A DNA stretch of 55,918 nt from Pseudobdellovibrionaceae bacterium (GTDB lineage Bacteria; Bdellovibrionota; Bdellovibrionia; Bdellovibrionales; UBA1609): contig JABJQG010000021.1 of the NCBI GenBank assembly GCA_018663505.1, positions 1 through 55,918 on the forward strand. The letters are read 5' to 3'. A program made the translations under genes and the position numbers. The notes beneath the pieces are model-generated. The model worked only from the letters and a program-made list of their open reading frames with translations. It searched no databases and was not told where the DNA came from. This document shows positions 45,931 through 54,250 of the stretch, one piece after another (the first letter of the stretch is position 1; every line of letters begins with the position of its first letter).

Positions 45931-46523
45931 TTAAAATTAACTTGCTCACTTCTAGGATTTCATCTTTTGGCGGAGCAGCTCAAGGAATTACCTTTGATAC
46001 TAGCGGAGGTGCGGAAGACCGTAAGGATGCTATAAAAAAAGTTGTATATATGTTGATGTTTTCTATCATGCTTATGGTTTATGAATCTTATAATCTGGAT
46101 GATTTACAAGATCAGTTAAGAAAGCTTCGAGCAGAAGATTCTAGTCAGAAAGCAAATATTGCTATATTAAAGAAAAAGGCTGGGCGAGCTCCAGAAATGG
46201 AAAAAGAAGTTAAAAAAATGGAAGAGAAATTAGAAATTGTCACAGGTTTGTCTAAAAAAAGATTAAGAGAACTGAAAGCTTTGGACTTTCTTCAAAACTT
46301 AATTCCAGAGAGTGTATGGTTAAAATCAATGAAGTACGATGGTGAAAATGTTTTTTTTGCAGCTGAGGCCTCTAACGACGAGGATATGAACTTTTTTGTT
46401 GAAGGGCTGGATAAGAGTGTTCAGTTTGAAGAAGTCATTTTAATAAAAGCAGTTGAGAAAAAATCTAAAACGGGGACCATCAAGGTGTTTGAAGTAGAGT
46501 CCAAATTGGGAGTTGTGGATTGA
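45927..46523 (+). CDS. pilN: type IV pilus assembly protein PilN
   Basis: PilN is a bitopic inner-membrane protein. The cytoplasmic N-terminus begins with the PilM-binding motif IKINLL (MIKINLLTSRI). One membrane segment follows at about 38-54 (VVYMLMFSIMLMVYESY), then a coiled-coil region (LRKLRAEDSSQKANIAILKK) and a small periplasmic domain (LQNLIPESVWLKSMKYDGEN). It is 198 residues, with a short extra N-terminal linker before the helix. It overlaps pilM and pilO by 4 bp each. Confidence 0.93.
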   Translation: MIKINLLTSRISSFGGAAQGITFDTSGGAEDRKDAIKKVVYMLMFSIMLMVYESYNLDDLQDQLRKLRAEDSSQKANIAILKKKAGRAPEMEKEVKKMEEKLEIVTGLSKKRLRELKALDFLQNLIPESVWLKSMKYDGENVFFAAEASNDEDMNFFVEGLDKSVQFEEVILIKAVEKKSKTGTIKVFEVESKLGVVD

Positions 46524-47113
46524 ACTTAATGGTTGAGTTAGAAAAGTTAACTATGAGTAGAGCTGTTCTGGTGGGCATCCTAATGGCTGCTATTTATTAT
46601 TTCACTATGTATGATGGTGGAGAAAGAGTGATGGGCCAGATAAATACTATAAAACAGACTATTGTTGCCAATAAAAAAGTTATTGCCGATGTGGAACGCG
46701 CTATTAAGACTGTGGAGGCTTTCGCAAGAAAGGTTGAGGCACTTGGCGATAAATTTGAAAAACTGGTAAAGTATATACCAGAGGATTTTACAGCTATTGA
46801 TCAAATGAAACTTGTTTCTAAGCAAGCTAAGGCTGCAGGTACTAACATACAGCAGATAGGTCGAGGAACTGAGGGGGAGAAACTTAATTTCTATCAAGAG
46901 CTTAATGTTAATGTTAATTTGGTAGGAACTTACACGCAAATAGTTTTATTTTTGTCATATTTAACTAAATTAGATAAAGTTTTAGTGATGAAAGAAATGA
47001 ACATGAGCACTTTAGGCAGTGTAAAGGGCGGAGAGCCTGTTAAAATTAGATTTTCTGGTCGTGTAACGGGTTACCGGTACATCAATGAAAAAGCAGATGA
47101 GGCTAAAAGGTAG
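46520..47113 (+). CDS. pilO: type IV pilus assembly protein PilO
   Basis: PilO pairs with PilN in the periplasm. The 197-residue protein has one membrane helix (RAVLVGILMAAIYYFTMY), a long coiled coil (INTIKQTIVANKKVIADVER), and a periplasmic ferredoxin-like domain including LVSKQAKAAGTNIQQIGRG and FLSYLTKLDKVLVMKEMN. The TTG start at 46520 has GGGAG seven bases upstream and overlaps the pilN stop; an ATG at 46529 is the alternative. Confidence 0.92.
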   Translation: MNLMVELEKLTMSRAVLVGILMAAIYYFTMYDGGERVMGQINTIKQTIVANKKVIADVERAIKTVEAFARKVEALGDKFEKLVKYIPEDFTAIDQMKLVSKQAKAAGTNIQQIGRGTEGEKLNFYQELNVNVNLVGTYTQIVLFLSYLTKLDKVLVMKEMNMSTLGSVKGGEPVKIRFSGRVTGYRYINEKADEAKR

Positions 47114-47116
47114 TTA

Positions 47117-47869
47117 ATGAATCTTGTTAGAACAGTAATTGTGTATTTAGGAGTAGGATTTGGAAGCGTGGCTTTGGCTTTTTTTCTATCTCAACAAATA
47201 TTAAGAACGGCAGACTCAGAAGAACTTTTACCTCAGACCCCAAAAAATGAGAAAACGGGATCAACTCAATCCATAAATAATGGAGCTTCAAAGGAAGGTG
47301 TGTTAGAATCAGCTAATGTTGCGGCTGAGGGTGTCAAGTTAGATGAAAATTCAAAACTTAATAAAACTCTAGAGCAGAAAGAGGCTCTCTCTCAGCAGTT
47401 AGTCAATGAAATTGATGCTGCAAAACCTGATGTGCATAACAGTGCTCCTGATGCTAAACAAAAGGAGAAGGCAAACGCTCAGGCTAATCCTTTAGAGAGT
47501 GCGAATTCGAATAATAATTTTGATTTATTTTTAGAGCCCTATAACTATGACCCAACAGGGCGTAGAAATCCGTTTCAAAGAATAGACAATATTGTTGCAG
47601 AAGCGGGGAATTCACAACGACCATTGTTGCCCTTAGAAAATTTTGAGCTTTCTCAGTTAAAGCTTCTTGGTATTATAAAGAGTAAAGGGTTTTCGAGAAT
47701 TATGATTAAAGACCCTACGGGCAAGGTGCATGTATTAACAAAAGACCAGCGAATTGGCAGAAATCAAGGTTATATTGCTGACATTAGAGAAAGTGAAATT
47801 GTAGTGGTAGAAACTCGTGAGGATAACGGGGATTTGCTGTATTCTACTCAGGTATTAAAAATTAAATAG
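47117..47869 (+). CDS. pilP: type IV pilus assembly protein PilP
   Basis: PilP connects the PilN/PilO pair to the PilQ secretin. This 250-residue version has an N-terminal hydrophobic segment (VIVYLGVGFGSVALAFFLSQ), with no lipobox cysteine visible. A long Ala/Asn/Glu-rich disordered linker follows (about 35-135), then the C-terminal beta domain (YDPTGRRNPFQRI, LSQLKLLGIIKSKGFSRIMI, GRNQGYIADIRESEIVVV). In many species PilP is a lipoprotein of about 180 residues; this one looks membrane-anchored and has a longer linker. Confidence 0.92.
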   Translation: MNLVRTVIVYLGVGFGSVALAFFLSQQILRTADSEELLPQTPKNEKTGSTQSINNGASKEGVLESANVAAEGVKLDENSKLNKTLEQKEALSQQLVNEIDAAKPDVHNSAPDAKQKEKANAQANPLESANSNNNFDLFLEPYNYDPTGRRNPFQRIDNIVAEAGNSQRPLLPLENFELSQLKLLGIIKSKGFSRIMIKDPTGKVHVLTKDQRIGRNQGYIADIRESEIVVVETREDNGDLLYSTQVLKIK

Positions 47870-47883
47870 AGAAGGGATCAAGG

Positions 47884-50040
47884 ATGATTCGACATTTATT
47901 AGCAGGATTATGTTTATTAGGTTTAGCTGGGGCGATAGTATCATGCTCGTCAGCACCTACAAAGGATGATAAAGAGATTAATCAAGCTCTCAACGAAGAA
48001 GTTGGCGAAGAGGCAAGCGCTGATGACAATGACTTTGATGAAGAGGAAGCTTCTGAAGACTTGTCAGAGGAAGAAGAGTTTGGTGGAGAAGAGGCTGAGA
48101 GTGTAGCGGAGGAAGACCTAGAAGAAGGAGAGGCTTCGGATGAGAGTCTCGCAGAAAACAGTGAATTTACAGAGGACGAACCGCAAGACGCTGTTGAGCC
48201 AGAAATAGCTAAACAACCTCAGGAAGAAGCCGTATCAAACCTAGGTGGAGAAGGTGAAGTTCAGGTCACAAAAATCAACTTTATTTCAGATCAGATGGGC
48301 GGAAGCATTTTAGTTGAAGGAAGCGGTGACTTAAAGTATCAAAAAAGATTTAATCCACAAACAAATCAATTTATTTTAGAACTAGAAAATACATATCTAG
48401 ATGATAAGCTAAAACGTCCACTTATTACAAAAGACTTTAATTCTCCTATAGCGGCAATTAATGCTTATCAATCTCAAAATTCATCAGTAACGCGAATTGT
48501 TGTGCAGATGTCCAAACCCATTGAGCCAACTGTGCAAAAGAATGGTAATAGAATATTGATTATTCCTCGAGAGCATGTACAACAGCTGGTTACGGCTAAT
48601 GTTGCAGCACAGTTACCTGTTCTTAATAGCCCTAAAGGACCAGGGGCCAATAACTTCAAAAAACAAAACGAAAAGCATGCACTTCAGGCGAAAACTATTG
48701 AAGAGTTTATTCTTGGAACCAGTGAGTATTATGGTCGTAGAATTGATATTCATACAGGTAAAGATGCTGATATTCGAGATATAATTGAATTTATCTCAGA
48801 GCAAAGTGGAGCAAATATTGTTTTATCTGATAAGGTAACGGGCACTGTTAATTTAAAATTACGTAATATACCCTGGGATCAAGCTTTAATTATAATTTTA
48901 AGGTCAAAGAGATTGGGCTATATACGACAAGATAATGTTTTAAGAATTTCAACATTGGATGATTTAGAGGCTGAAAACAAAGCTATTCAGAGGGTTATTC
49001 AGTCGAGAGTCCAATTGTCTAAACTTAAGGTTAAGGTTGTTCCAATCAGCTATGCAGAAGTTGAAGATTTGGAAAAGCAAGTGAGTAAGTTTTCTACTCC
49101 AGAGAGAGGGCATGTTATTGCTGACGAGCGCACAAGTTCTCTAATTATAAAAGACACTGAAGAAGTTATTGGAAATATGGTGAGCCTAATTACGAAATTA
49201 GATATTCCCCCGCCACAAGTGATGATCGAGGCTAAAATTGTAGAGGCCACACAAAGCTTTGTGGATACATTTGGTATTAGCTGGGGCTACTCTGGTGCTT
49301 CCAAAAAAATTGGAGCAAATTCTGGTACAGATGTCAATTTAACATCTAATTTTGGATTCGTATCTGGAACATCAGGAGTAGGTAATTTTAATTTGAATAT
49401 TGGCCAAATTGACATCCTGGGCAGTTTGAATGCTGCAATTGCATTAGAGGAAACGAAAAATACAGTTAAGGTTATTTCATCTCCACGAATTATGGCTTTA
49501 AACAATGAAGAAGCAGAGATTACACAGACTGGGCAAGTATTAACAAAGAGAATTGAAGTAACCACGGATGGCAGAGAGAGTGTTACAGTTACTCCTAGGA
49601 CTTTTGCAATGACTTTGAAAGTGACCCCTCAAGTGACGGCAAGTGGAAGCGTATTACTAGAACTTGATGTTGCTAGGCAGTTCCCTGGAGCATTGGATTC
49701 AGGGGAGCGTCCGATTAATGGACGGACTGCAAAAACAAAAGCTCTTGTTCAGAATGGTCAGACGGCGGTAATTGGTGGAATTTTTCAAAATGATTATTTA
49801 AAAGGTGAGAATGGAATTCAAGGGCTTAAGGACATTCCATTTTTTGGTTGGTTATTTAAAAATAAAAAACTAGATCGAACAAAGACTGAGCTCTTAATTT
49901 TTGTTACTCCAAGAGTTATGCCACTAGATAAATCTTATGCAAATGGCGTGATTACTGATAGTAGTGATTTAGAGTTTCAAGATGACATAGGTAAAAACTC
50001 AGCTGATGAAGTTGAGTCCATAGAAAGTGAGATTAAATAA
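47884..50040 (+). CDS. pilQ: type IV pilus secretin PilQ (lipoprotein-type signal, acidic N-terminal segment)
   Basis: PilQ forms the outer-membrane pore through which the pilus emerges. The 718 residues begin with a signal peptide ending in a lipobox-like AIVSC (Cys21). A strongly acidic low-complexity stretch follows (about 28-115). One AMIN domain lies at about 125-220. STN/N-domains lie at about 275-440 (DIRDIIEFISEQSGANIVLS, SSLIIKDTEEVIGNM). The secretin core runs from about 445 to 680 (VMIEAKIVEATQSFVDTFGI, TKALVQNGQTAVIGGIFQND, LLIFVTPRVMP). PilQ usually has a Sec signal and often several AMIN domains, so the possible acylation and the acidic segment are unusual. Confidence 0.93.
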   Translation: MIRHLLAGLCLLGLAGAIVSCSSAPTKDDKEINQALNEEVGEEASADDNDFDEEEASEDLSEEEEFGGEEAESVAEEDLEEGEASDESLAENSEFTEDEPQDAVEPEIAKQPQEEAVSNLGGEGEVQVTKINFISDQMGGSILVEGSGDLKYQKRFNPQTNQFILELENTYLDDKLKRPLITKDFNSPIAAINAYQSQNSSVTRIVVQMSKPIEPTVQKNGNRILIIPREHVQQLVTANVAAQLPVLNSPKGPGANNFKKQNEKHALQAKTIEEFILGTSEYYGRRIDIHTGKDADIRDIIEFISEQSGANIVLSDKVTGTVNLKLRNIPWDQALIIILRSKRLGYIRQDNVLRISTLDDLEAENKAIQRVIQSRVQLSKLKVKVVPISYAEVEDLEKQVSKFSTPERGHVIADERTSSLIIKDTEEVIGNMVSLITKLDIPPPQVMIEAKIVEATQSFVDTFGISWGYSGASKKIGANSGTDVNLTSNFGFVSGTSGVGNFNLNIGQIDILGSLNAAIALEETKNTVKVISSPRIMALNNEEAEITQTGQVLTKRIEVTTDGRESVTVTPRTFAMTLKVTPQVTASGSVLLELDVARQFPGALDSGERPINGRTAKTKALVQNGQTAVIGGIFQNDYLKGENGIQGLKDIPFFGWLFKNKKLDRTKTELLIFVTPRVMPLDKSYANGVITDSSDLEFQDDIGKNSADEVESIESEIK

Positions 50041-50133
50041 CTGTTCTAACCTGAGACAATTTTGGTGAAAAAACTTTATTAAGGTGGAGTTTAACCGATA
50101 AGAAGCAATGAGAAATAAAGCTAGGGGCTATTT

Positions 50134-50694
50134 GTGAAGCATAAATTTAAGTTAGGTATGATTCTAATATGGTCATTTTTTTTACTTCAGTGTAGCGGAG
50201 ATGAGGGTGTCTCGGGGCTGACAATGAGTATTTCGCCAAACCAGCCTCTGGTGATTGACAGTGTCGCGACCAACTCTCTTGGTGAAGAAATCCAAGGGCC
50301 ATGGTTTAAATTTAAGTACTCTTTAAGTAATACTAGCAGTAGTTGTCTGATAATTATGGTGATTAAAGGAGAGGTTTTTGGACCTGACGGTAAAAGTGCT
50401 AAAACATTTGTTGTGGAGCCCACTGAGTTTTTAGGGACAGAGTACGTGGCTTACCTGAACTATGTAGATGATAAAGATGTTGAGCAAGACTGTGATACCA
50501 ACAACACTGCAGACACACTCTCGCCCACTTTAAAATTTTCAGATTTAAAGAAATATTTCTTTGTTGATTCCATAACCAGGAATTCTGCGGAATCTTTTAA
50601 CTACTCAGTGACTATAGAGGCCGTGGGTTGGTATGGTACATTAGATAAGCAGGAGGCACGCTTGACCTCTGTTTTAAATTTCACAACTCAGTAG
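50134..50694 (+). CDS. putative lipoprotein of unknown function
   Basis: This 186-residue protein has a signal peptide with a lipobox (SFFLLQCSGDEG, Cys at about 20). The remainder is beta-rich and immunoglobulin- or Calx-like in feel (FKFKYSLSNTSSSCLIIMVI, FNYSVTIEAVGWYG), with an additional cysteine pair. No family is recognised. The GTG start is 93 bases after pilQ on the same strand. It could be a pilus-related outer-membrane lipoprotein, as pilotins are, but nothing in the sequence proves it. Confidence 0.65.
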   Translation: MKHKFKLGMILIWSFFLLQCSGDEGVSGLTMSISPNQPLVIDSVATNSLGEEIQGPWFKFKYSLSNTSSSCLIIMVIKGEVFGPDGKSAKTFVVEPTEFLGTEYVAYLNYVDDKDVEQDCDTNNTADTLSPTLKFSDLKKYFFVDSITRNSAESFNYSVTIEAVGWYGTLDKQEARLTSVLNFTTQ

Positions 50695-51002
50695 AACATG
50701 GAACAACCTGGGATATGGGATACACTTTATTTTGGGGGCATAGGTTTCACTAACCATAGAAGCTAGGTTCCAGTGGGGTCAACAAAAGGCTCACAATAGG
50801 AGCAAATTTATAAATATCTGTGTTGAGGGTCCCATAATCTCTTATACATGAGGTTTACTTTCCAAATGTTTTTTATTCACCCAACTAAAACCGAATTTTT
50901 AGTGTCAAAAGGCTTTGCGATTTTACCAACGGATTTAGCACCTGACCTAACTATAGTGCTAAAGGTTTGGACAAAGTGTCCATGTTTGTATATATAGCAG
51001 GA
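50695..51002. other. intergenic region before rarA
   Basis: About 300 bases without a supportable gene. The only structure I see is a short GGACA/TGTCC inverted repeat at 50969-50981, just before alternative rarA starts. A promoter for rarA is expected here, but no strong -35/-10 pair is evident. Confidence 0.35.
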
Positions 51003-52325
51003 ATGGATTTATTTGAAGCAGCTTCGGATAGAAAAAGTGATATGGGGGCAAGTGCTGTGCACAGACCTCTTGCGGATCTTTTGAGACCAGCAAATGCCAG
51101 TGATTTTTATGGGCAATATGCAGCCTTTGGAGATCTTAAAAAATTTATAGAGCAGTATAACACAAGCCCTGTGAACTTAATTTTGTGGGGACCCCCTGGG
51201 TCAGGAAAAACTAGCTTTGCGCATCTACTAGAGTCACATTTAAAAGAGGTTCATTTTATCTCGTCAAATGCAATAGATCTTGGCTCTAAAAAAATTAGAG
51301 AAATAGGTGAGAAGGCTCATCGAGAAAAGCTTGAGTTTCAGAGAATGACAGTTCTGTTTATTGATGAAATTCACAGACTTAACAAATCTCAGCAGGATAT
51401 GCTGTTGCCCTTTACTGAAAGTGGGGATTTCAGTTTAATTGGTGCGACAACAGAAAGTCCATCCTATGAAATTAATTCGGCTTTATTAAGTCGTTGCCGT
51501 GTTTTAGTTTTTGACCCTCTTGATGAGGGAAGCTTGGGAAGAATTCTTGAAAAAGCATTTCGTTTAAGAGGGATTGAGGTATCTAAGGTGTTGTCACAGG
51601 AGGCGACTAAGCACCTTTGTGAAGTAGCTTCCGGTGATGCTAGGAGAGTATTGAACTTTTTAGAAATAATATTTGAAGAATACCATGCTGGTAAGGTTCA
51701 GCTTGGATTAAATGATTTAACTAATATATTTAAAGCCTCTCCGGTTTATTATGATAAAAAAAGCCAAAATCATTATGATTGTATTTCCGCATTTATTAAG
51801 TCAGTGAGAGGTAGTGATCCTGATGCGGCACTTTATTATTTAGCTAGAATGATAGAGGGCGGCGAAGACCCAGCATTTATTTGTCGACGTTTGATTATTT
51901 TAGCTTCAGAAGATGTGGGGAACGCAGACCCAAAGGCACTGACTTTAGCCGTTTCTGGTCTTGAGGGTGTAAAAGCCATTGGATTTCCAGAAGCACGTAT
52001 TTTGCTATCTCAAGTGACGTCTTACTTGGCTTGCGCTCCAAAATCAAATGCAGCTTATGTAGCTATAAACAAAGCGCAAAAATATGTTAAAAACACAGGG
52101 GCTATCCCTATCCCAATAAAGCTAAGTTCATCGCAGGGGCACATTAGACAAACGAACGAAGTATATAAATACTCCCATGATTATAATAAATCATACGTAA
52201 AACAGTCTTATCTCCCTGAGCGTGTAGAGAAGGACCTGCAGACAGATGAATTTTACTCTCCAAAAAAAATTGGGTATGAAAAACACATGTTAGAGTACAT
52301 GAAATGGTTAGGAAAAAAAGAGTAG
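51003..52325 (+). CDS. rarA: replication-associated recombination ATPase RarA (MgsA)
   Basis: RarA is an AAA+ ATPase related to clamp loaders that acts at stalled replication forks. Walker A is GPPGSGKTSFA, Walker B is VLFIDEIHRLNKSQQD, and sensor 1 is GATTESPSYEINSALLSRCR. The C-terminal tetramerisation part has ARMIEGGEDPAFICRRLIIL and ASEDVGNADPKAL. ATG 51003 gives the common N-terminus MDLFE and 440 residues, typical of the family; TTG/ATG codons at 50967 and 50982 are less likely. It is convergent with the response-regulator gene. Confidence 0.94.
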   Translation: MDLFEAASDRKSDMGASAVHRPLADLLRPANASDFYGQYAAFGDLKKFIEQYNTSPVNLILWGPPGSGKTSFAHLLESHLKEVHFISSNAIDLGSKKIREIGEKAHREKLEFQRMTVLFIDEIHRLNKSQQDMLLPFTESGDFSLIGATTESPSYEINSALLSRCRVLVFDPLDEGSLGRILEKAFRLRGIEVSKVLSQEATKHLCEVASGDARRVLNFLEIIFEEYHAGKVQLGLNDLTNIFKASPVYYDKKSQNHYDCISAFIKSVRGSDPDAALYYLARMIEGGEDPAFICRRLIILASEDVGNADPKALTLAVSGLEGVKAIGFPEARILLSQVTSYLACAPKSNAAYVAINKAQKYVKNTGAIPIPIKLSSSQGHIRQTNEVYKYSHDYNKSYVKQSYLPERVEKDLQTDEFYSPKKIGYEKHMLEYMKWLGKKE

Positions 52326-52367
52326 AGAGGTATATGCGACCTGTGGTAGCAGCTAGGGAATAAAATT

Positions 52368-52772
52368 TTACTCGTTCAGCCTCTCCCAAACGCTTTTAAG
52401 TTTTTTTAGTATTATTACCTCATCAAAAGGCTTAACAATAAAGTCATCTACACCCAAAGTAACAGCTTTGAGCACATACGATCTTTCACTTTCAATGGTA
52501 ACCATAATAAAGGGGGTGTCCTTGATTGAAGGGATGGAGTTTTTTGCATTCAGAAGGTCAATACCTGTGTACTCAGGCATATTCCAATCACAAAATATAA
52601 GGCCGTAAGGCGTTCCTTCTTCATAAGCTTCTTGAATCTTTTTAAGGGCTTCTTTTCCATTCTCAGCCTCATCTATGGTGGTAAAGCCAATTTTCCATAG
52701 AATTTCAGTTAGAATGCTTCGAATGGTTTTTAGGTCATCTACAATAAGTATTTTAGTATCTTTATTAAACAT
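52368..52772 (-). CDS. single-domain response regulator (CheY-like)
   Basis: This 134-residue protein is a receiver domain alone. The acidic pocket is VDD near the start, the phospho-acceptor aspartate is in FCDWNMPEYTG, the conserved Thr is in IMVTIESE and the Lys is in VKPFDE. There is no output domain, so it would act by protein contact, as CheY does, or in a phosphorelay. The start is placed at the methionine before FNKDTKILIVDD; the longer frame is not needed. A cupin gene ends eight bases upstream on the same strand, and the two probably form an operon. No sensor kinase lies nearby. Confidence 0.9.
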   Translation of the reverse strand: MFNKDTKILIVDDLKTIRSILTEILWKIGFTTIDEAENGKEALKKIQEAYEEGTPYGLIFCDWNMPEYTGIDLLNAKNSIPSIKDTPFIMVTIESERSYVLKAVTLGVDDFIVKPFDEVIILKKLKSVWERLNE

Positions 52773-52780
52773 ACACTCTA

Positions 52781-53086
52781 TTAGAATGTGCGATTGGCAC
52801 AAATGCAAATACAATTTTCATCAGTATTTACTTCTTTTGAATGTTTCGTATTTGAGGGAATAATAATTTTATCTCCAGCCCTTAGTAGTAGCTTGTTTCC
52901 GGCAACATTGAGCAAGAGCTCGCCCTCAACAACCATTCTTACTTCATCAAAAGCATGTCGATGGTCGGGGATTTTTATGTGGGCATTTAGAGTTTCTGTA
53001 AATGGAGTGAGCCCCTCTGCTTCAAACATGAGTTTTATTTGAGTTTTGTTGGGTATAATTTGAGCTTGCCATCTAGATACAATCAT
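52781..53086 (-). CDS. small cupin-domain protein
   Basis: This 101-residue single-domain cupin has the metal-binding histidine motif IPDHRHAFDEVRMVVEGEL and a second motif GDKIIIPSNTKHSKEV with the last histidine. The start at 53086 has AAGG seven bases upstream on the minus strand and is preferred over the longer frame. Such small cupins are often metal-dependent enzymes or ligand sensors. Pairing with the response-regulator gene directly downstream suggests a shared signalling or stress role, which is inference only. Confidence 0.82.
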   Translation of the reverse strand: MIVSRWQAQIIPNKTQIKLMFEAEGLTPFTETLNAHIKIPDHRHAFDEVRMVVEGELLLNVAGNKLLLRAGDKIIIPSNTKHSKEVNTDENCICICANRTF

Positions 53087-53390
53087 TAGTGCGCCTTGGA
53101 AAAATAAATTGAGCTTCAGCTTATCAGGTTTTTTATAGTTTTCAATGTGTTTGTACAATGTGTGAAATAGATGTTTGACATCACTGGCATTAAAAATTCG
53201 TTTTTATTAAGTCTGATAGTATATGGGATAGTAAAAGACATTGAGCGGGTTCGCTTGGGAGGCCGGCTGTTCTTTTTCCTGTATTTGTTAAGACTTTGTG
53301 GGTAATTAAGGGCACGCGGTATGTTTTGAAACTGATAAAATTGTAAAACTGCGCAGTCAACTAAGTCCATGTTCATAAAATTAAAACAAC
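53087..53390. other. intergenic region between the cupin and the IS remnant
   Basis: About 300 bases without a supportable gene. A 93-codon minus-strand frame (53116-53397) runs into the IS-end hairpin and has no recognisable domain or Shine-Dalgarno. The promoter of the cupin-response regulator pair should lie close to 53090-53150. Confidence 0.35.
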
Positions 53391-53975
53391 CACCCACTAA
53401 AGTGGGAGGAATTGTTTGCCGCCTAAAGGCAGTTTGATTTTAAGGCTCAAGCCTTTTTTGGCTAAAGCCAATTACTCTATTACACAATCATCATTCACTG
53501 ATTTTTCATTATGTTTGTTCAAATATTCCTCTACTATTTCGTCTGTTATATTTCCAGAGGATGCACAAAAAAAACCTCTAGCCCATATGTGCTGTCCCCA
53601 ATATCTCTTTTTTAGTTCTGGAAATTCCTGTTGGATTTAAAAGACGACTTCCCTTTTAATAGCTGCGCCAACTTACTAGGCGCTATCTTTGGTGGTGTCG
53701 ACAAAAGCAAGTGTATATGATTTCCACTCACCACACCTTTCAATAATTTAATGACATAAGACATACGAGCTTCACGAATTATTGTTCGTATACACATAGC
53801 TATGTCCCCTTGAAGCACATTATAACGATATTTCGTTACCCAAACTATATGATACTTTATGTCATGCACTGCGTGAGCACCTTTTCTGTAATTCTCTATT
53901 GGAATCTCCTTTGTTTCCAATAAAATTACAATATTCGGGGCCGCATTCAAGTTTTCCGCCTAAAGGCGAAGGTTT
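53389..53975 (-). mobile_element. decayed IS200/IS605-family insertion sequence
   Basis: A Y1-transposase remnant is flanked by subterminal stem-loops instead of inverted terminal repeats, as in IS200/IS605. On the left in window coordinates are CCCACT-AA-AGTGGG (53393-53406), GCCTAAAGGC (53421-53430) and GGCT-AA-AGCC (53460-53469). On the right is CGCCT-AA-AGGCG (53957-53968). The hairpins share a CTAAAG core. Exact cleavage sites cannot be placed without related copies. No tnpB or omega-RNA partner is evident. The ends given are approximate. Confidence 0.75.
53472..53950 (-). pseudogene. tnpA: IS200/IS605 TnpA transposase (Y1), frameshifted
   Basis: Read on the minus strand, the first frame gives YRKGAHAVHDIKYHIVWVTK and the HUH motif in GNHIHLLLSTPPK, then stops early at 53612. 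The expected C-terminal part continues in the neighbouring frame (IQQEFPELKKRYWGQHIWAR, then FFCASSGNITDEIVEEYL) to a TAA at 53472-53474. The break falls at TTTTAAATCC near 53636-53642; one extra A there would restore TTT AAA ATC CAA. A one-base loss in an A-run is the simplest cause. The catalytic tyrosine region would lie in the second frame (EEYLNKH), so the first-frame product alone should be inactive. Confidence 0.85.
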
Positions 53976-54250
53976 ACAACCGGTTACTTAAAAAATAAAA
54001 TGTGTATGAATGCAAGAAAATAATATCTGTTACAATAGATATTGTGAAGATTATTATTTAGCTCTTATTTTTAACATTTTTAGAGTCTTATTGAGAGCTT
54101 ATTTCAAGTGATCAATGCAACGGTATATTTTCTCAGATGCAAAGTTCCCATGAAAAAATGTCAATCTAAGATAGATTTATGTCTCTAAGCCCTTTTTTTT
54201 TGTACAAAGAATATTGAGTATCCTTGGTAGAATGTCCCTTATGTTTGGAG

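Noticed and set aside
53116-53397. 93-codon minus-strand frame next to the IS
   Set aside because: It runs into the IS-end hairpin and has no recognisable domain or ribosome-binding site.
53612-53950. Programmed -1 frameshift in the IS transposase
   Set aside because: The T-TTT-AAA context does not give good -1 re-pairing, and the -1 frame contains TAA at the junction. A one-base deletion explains the break better.
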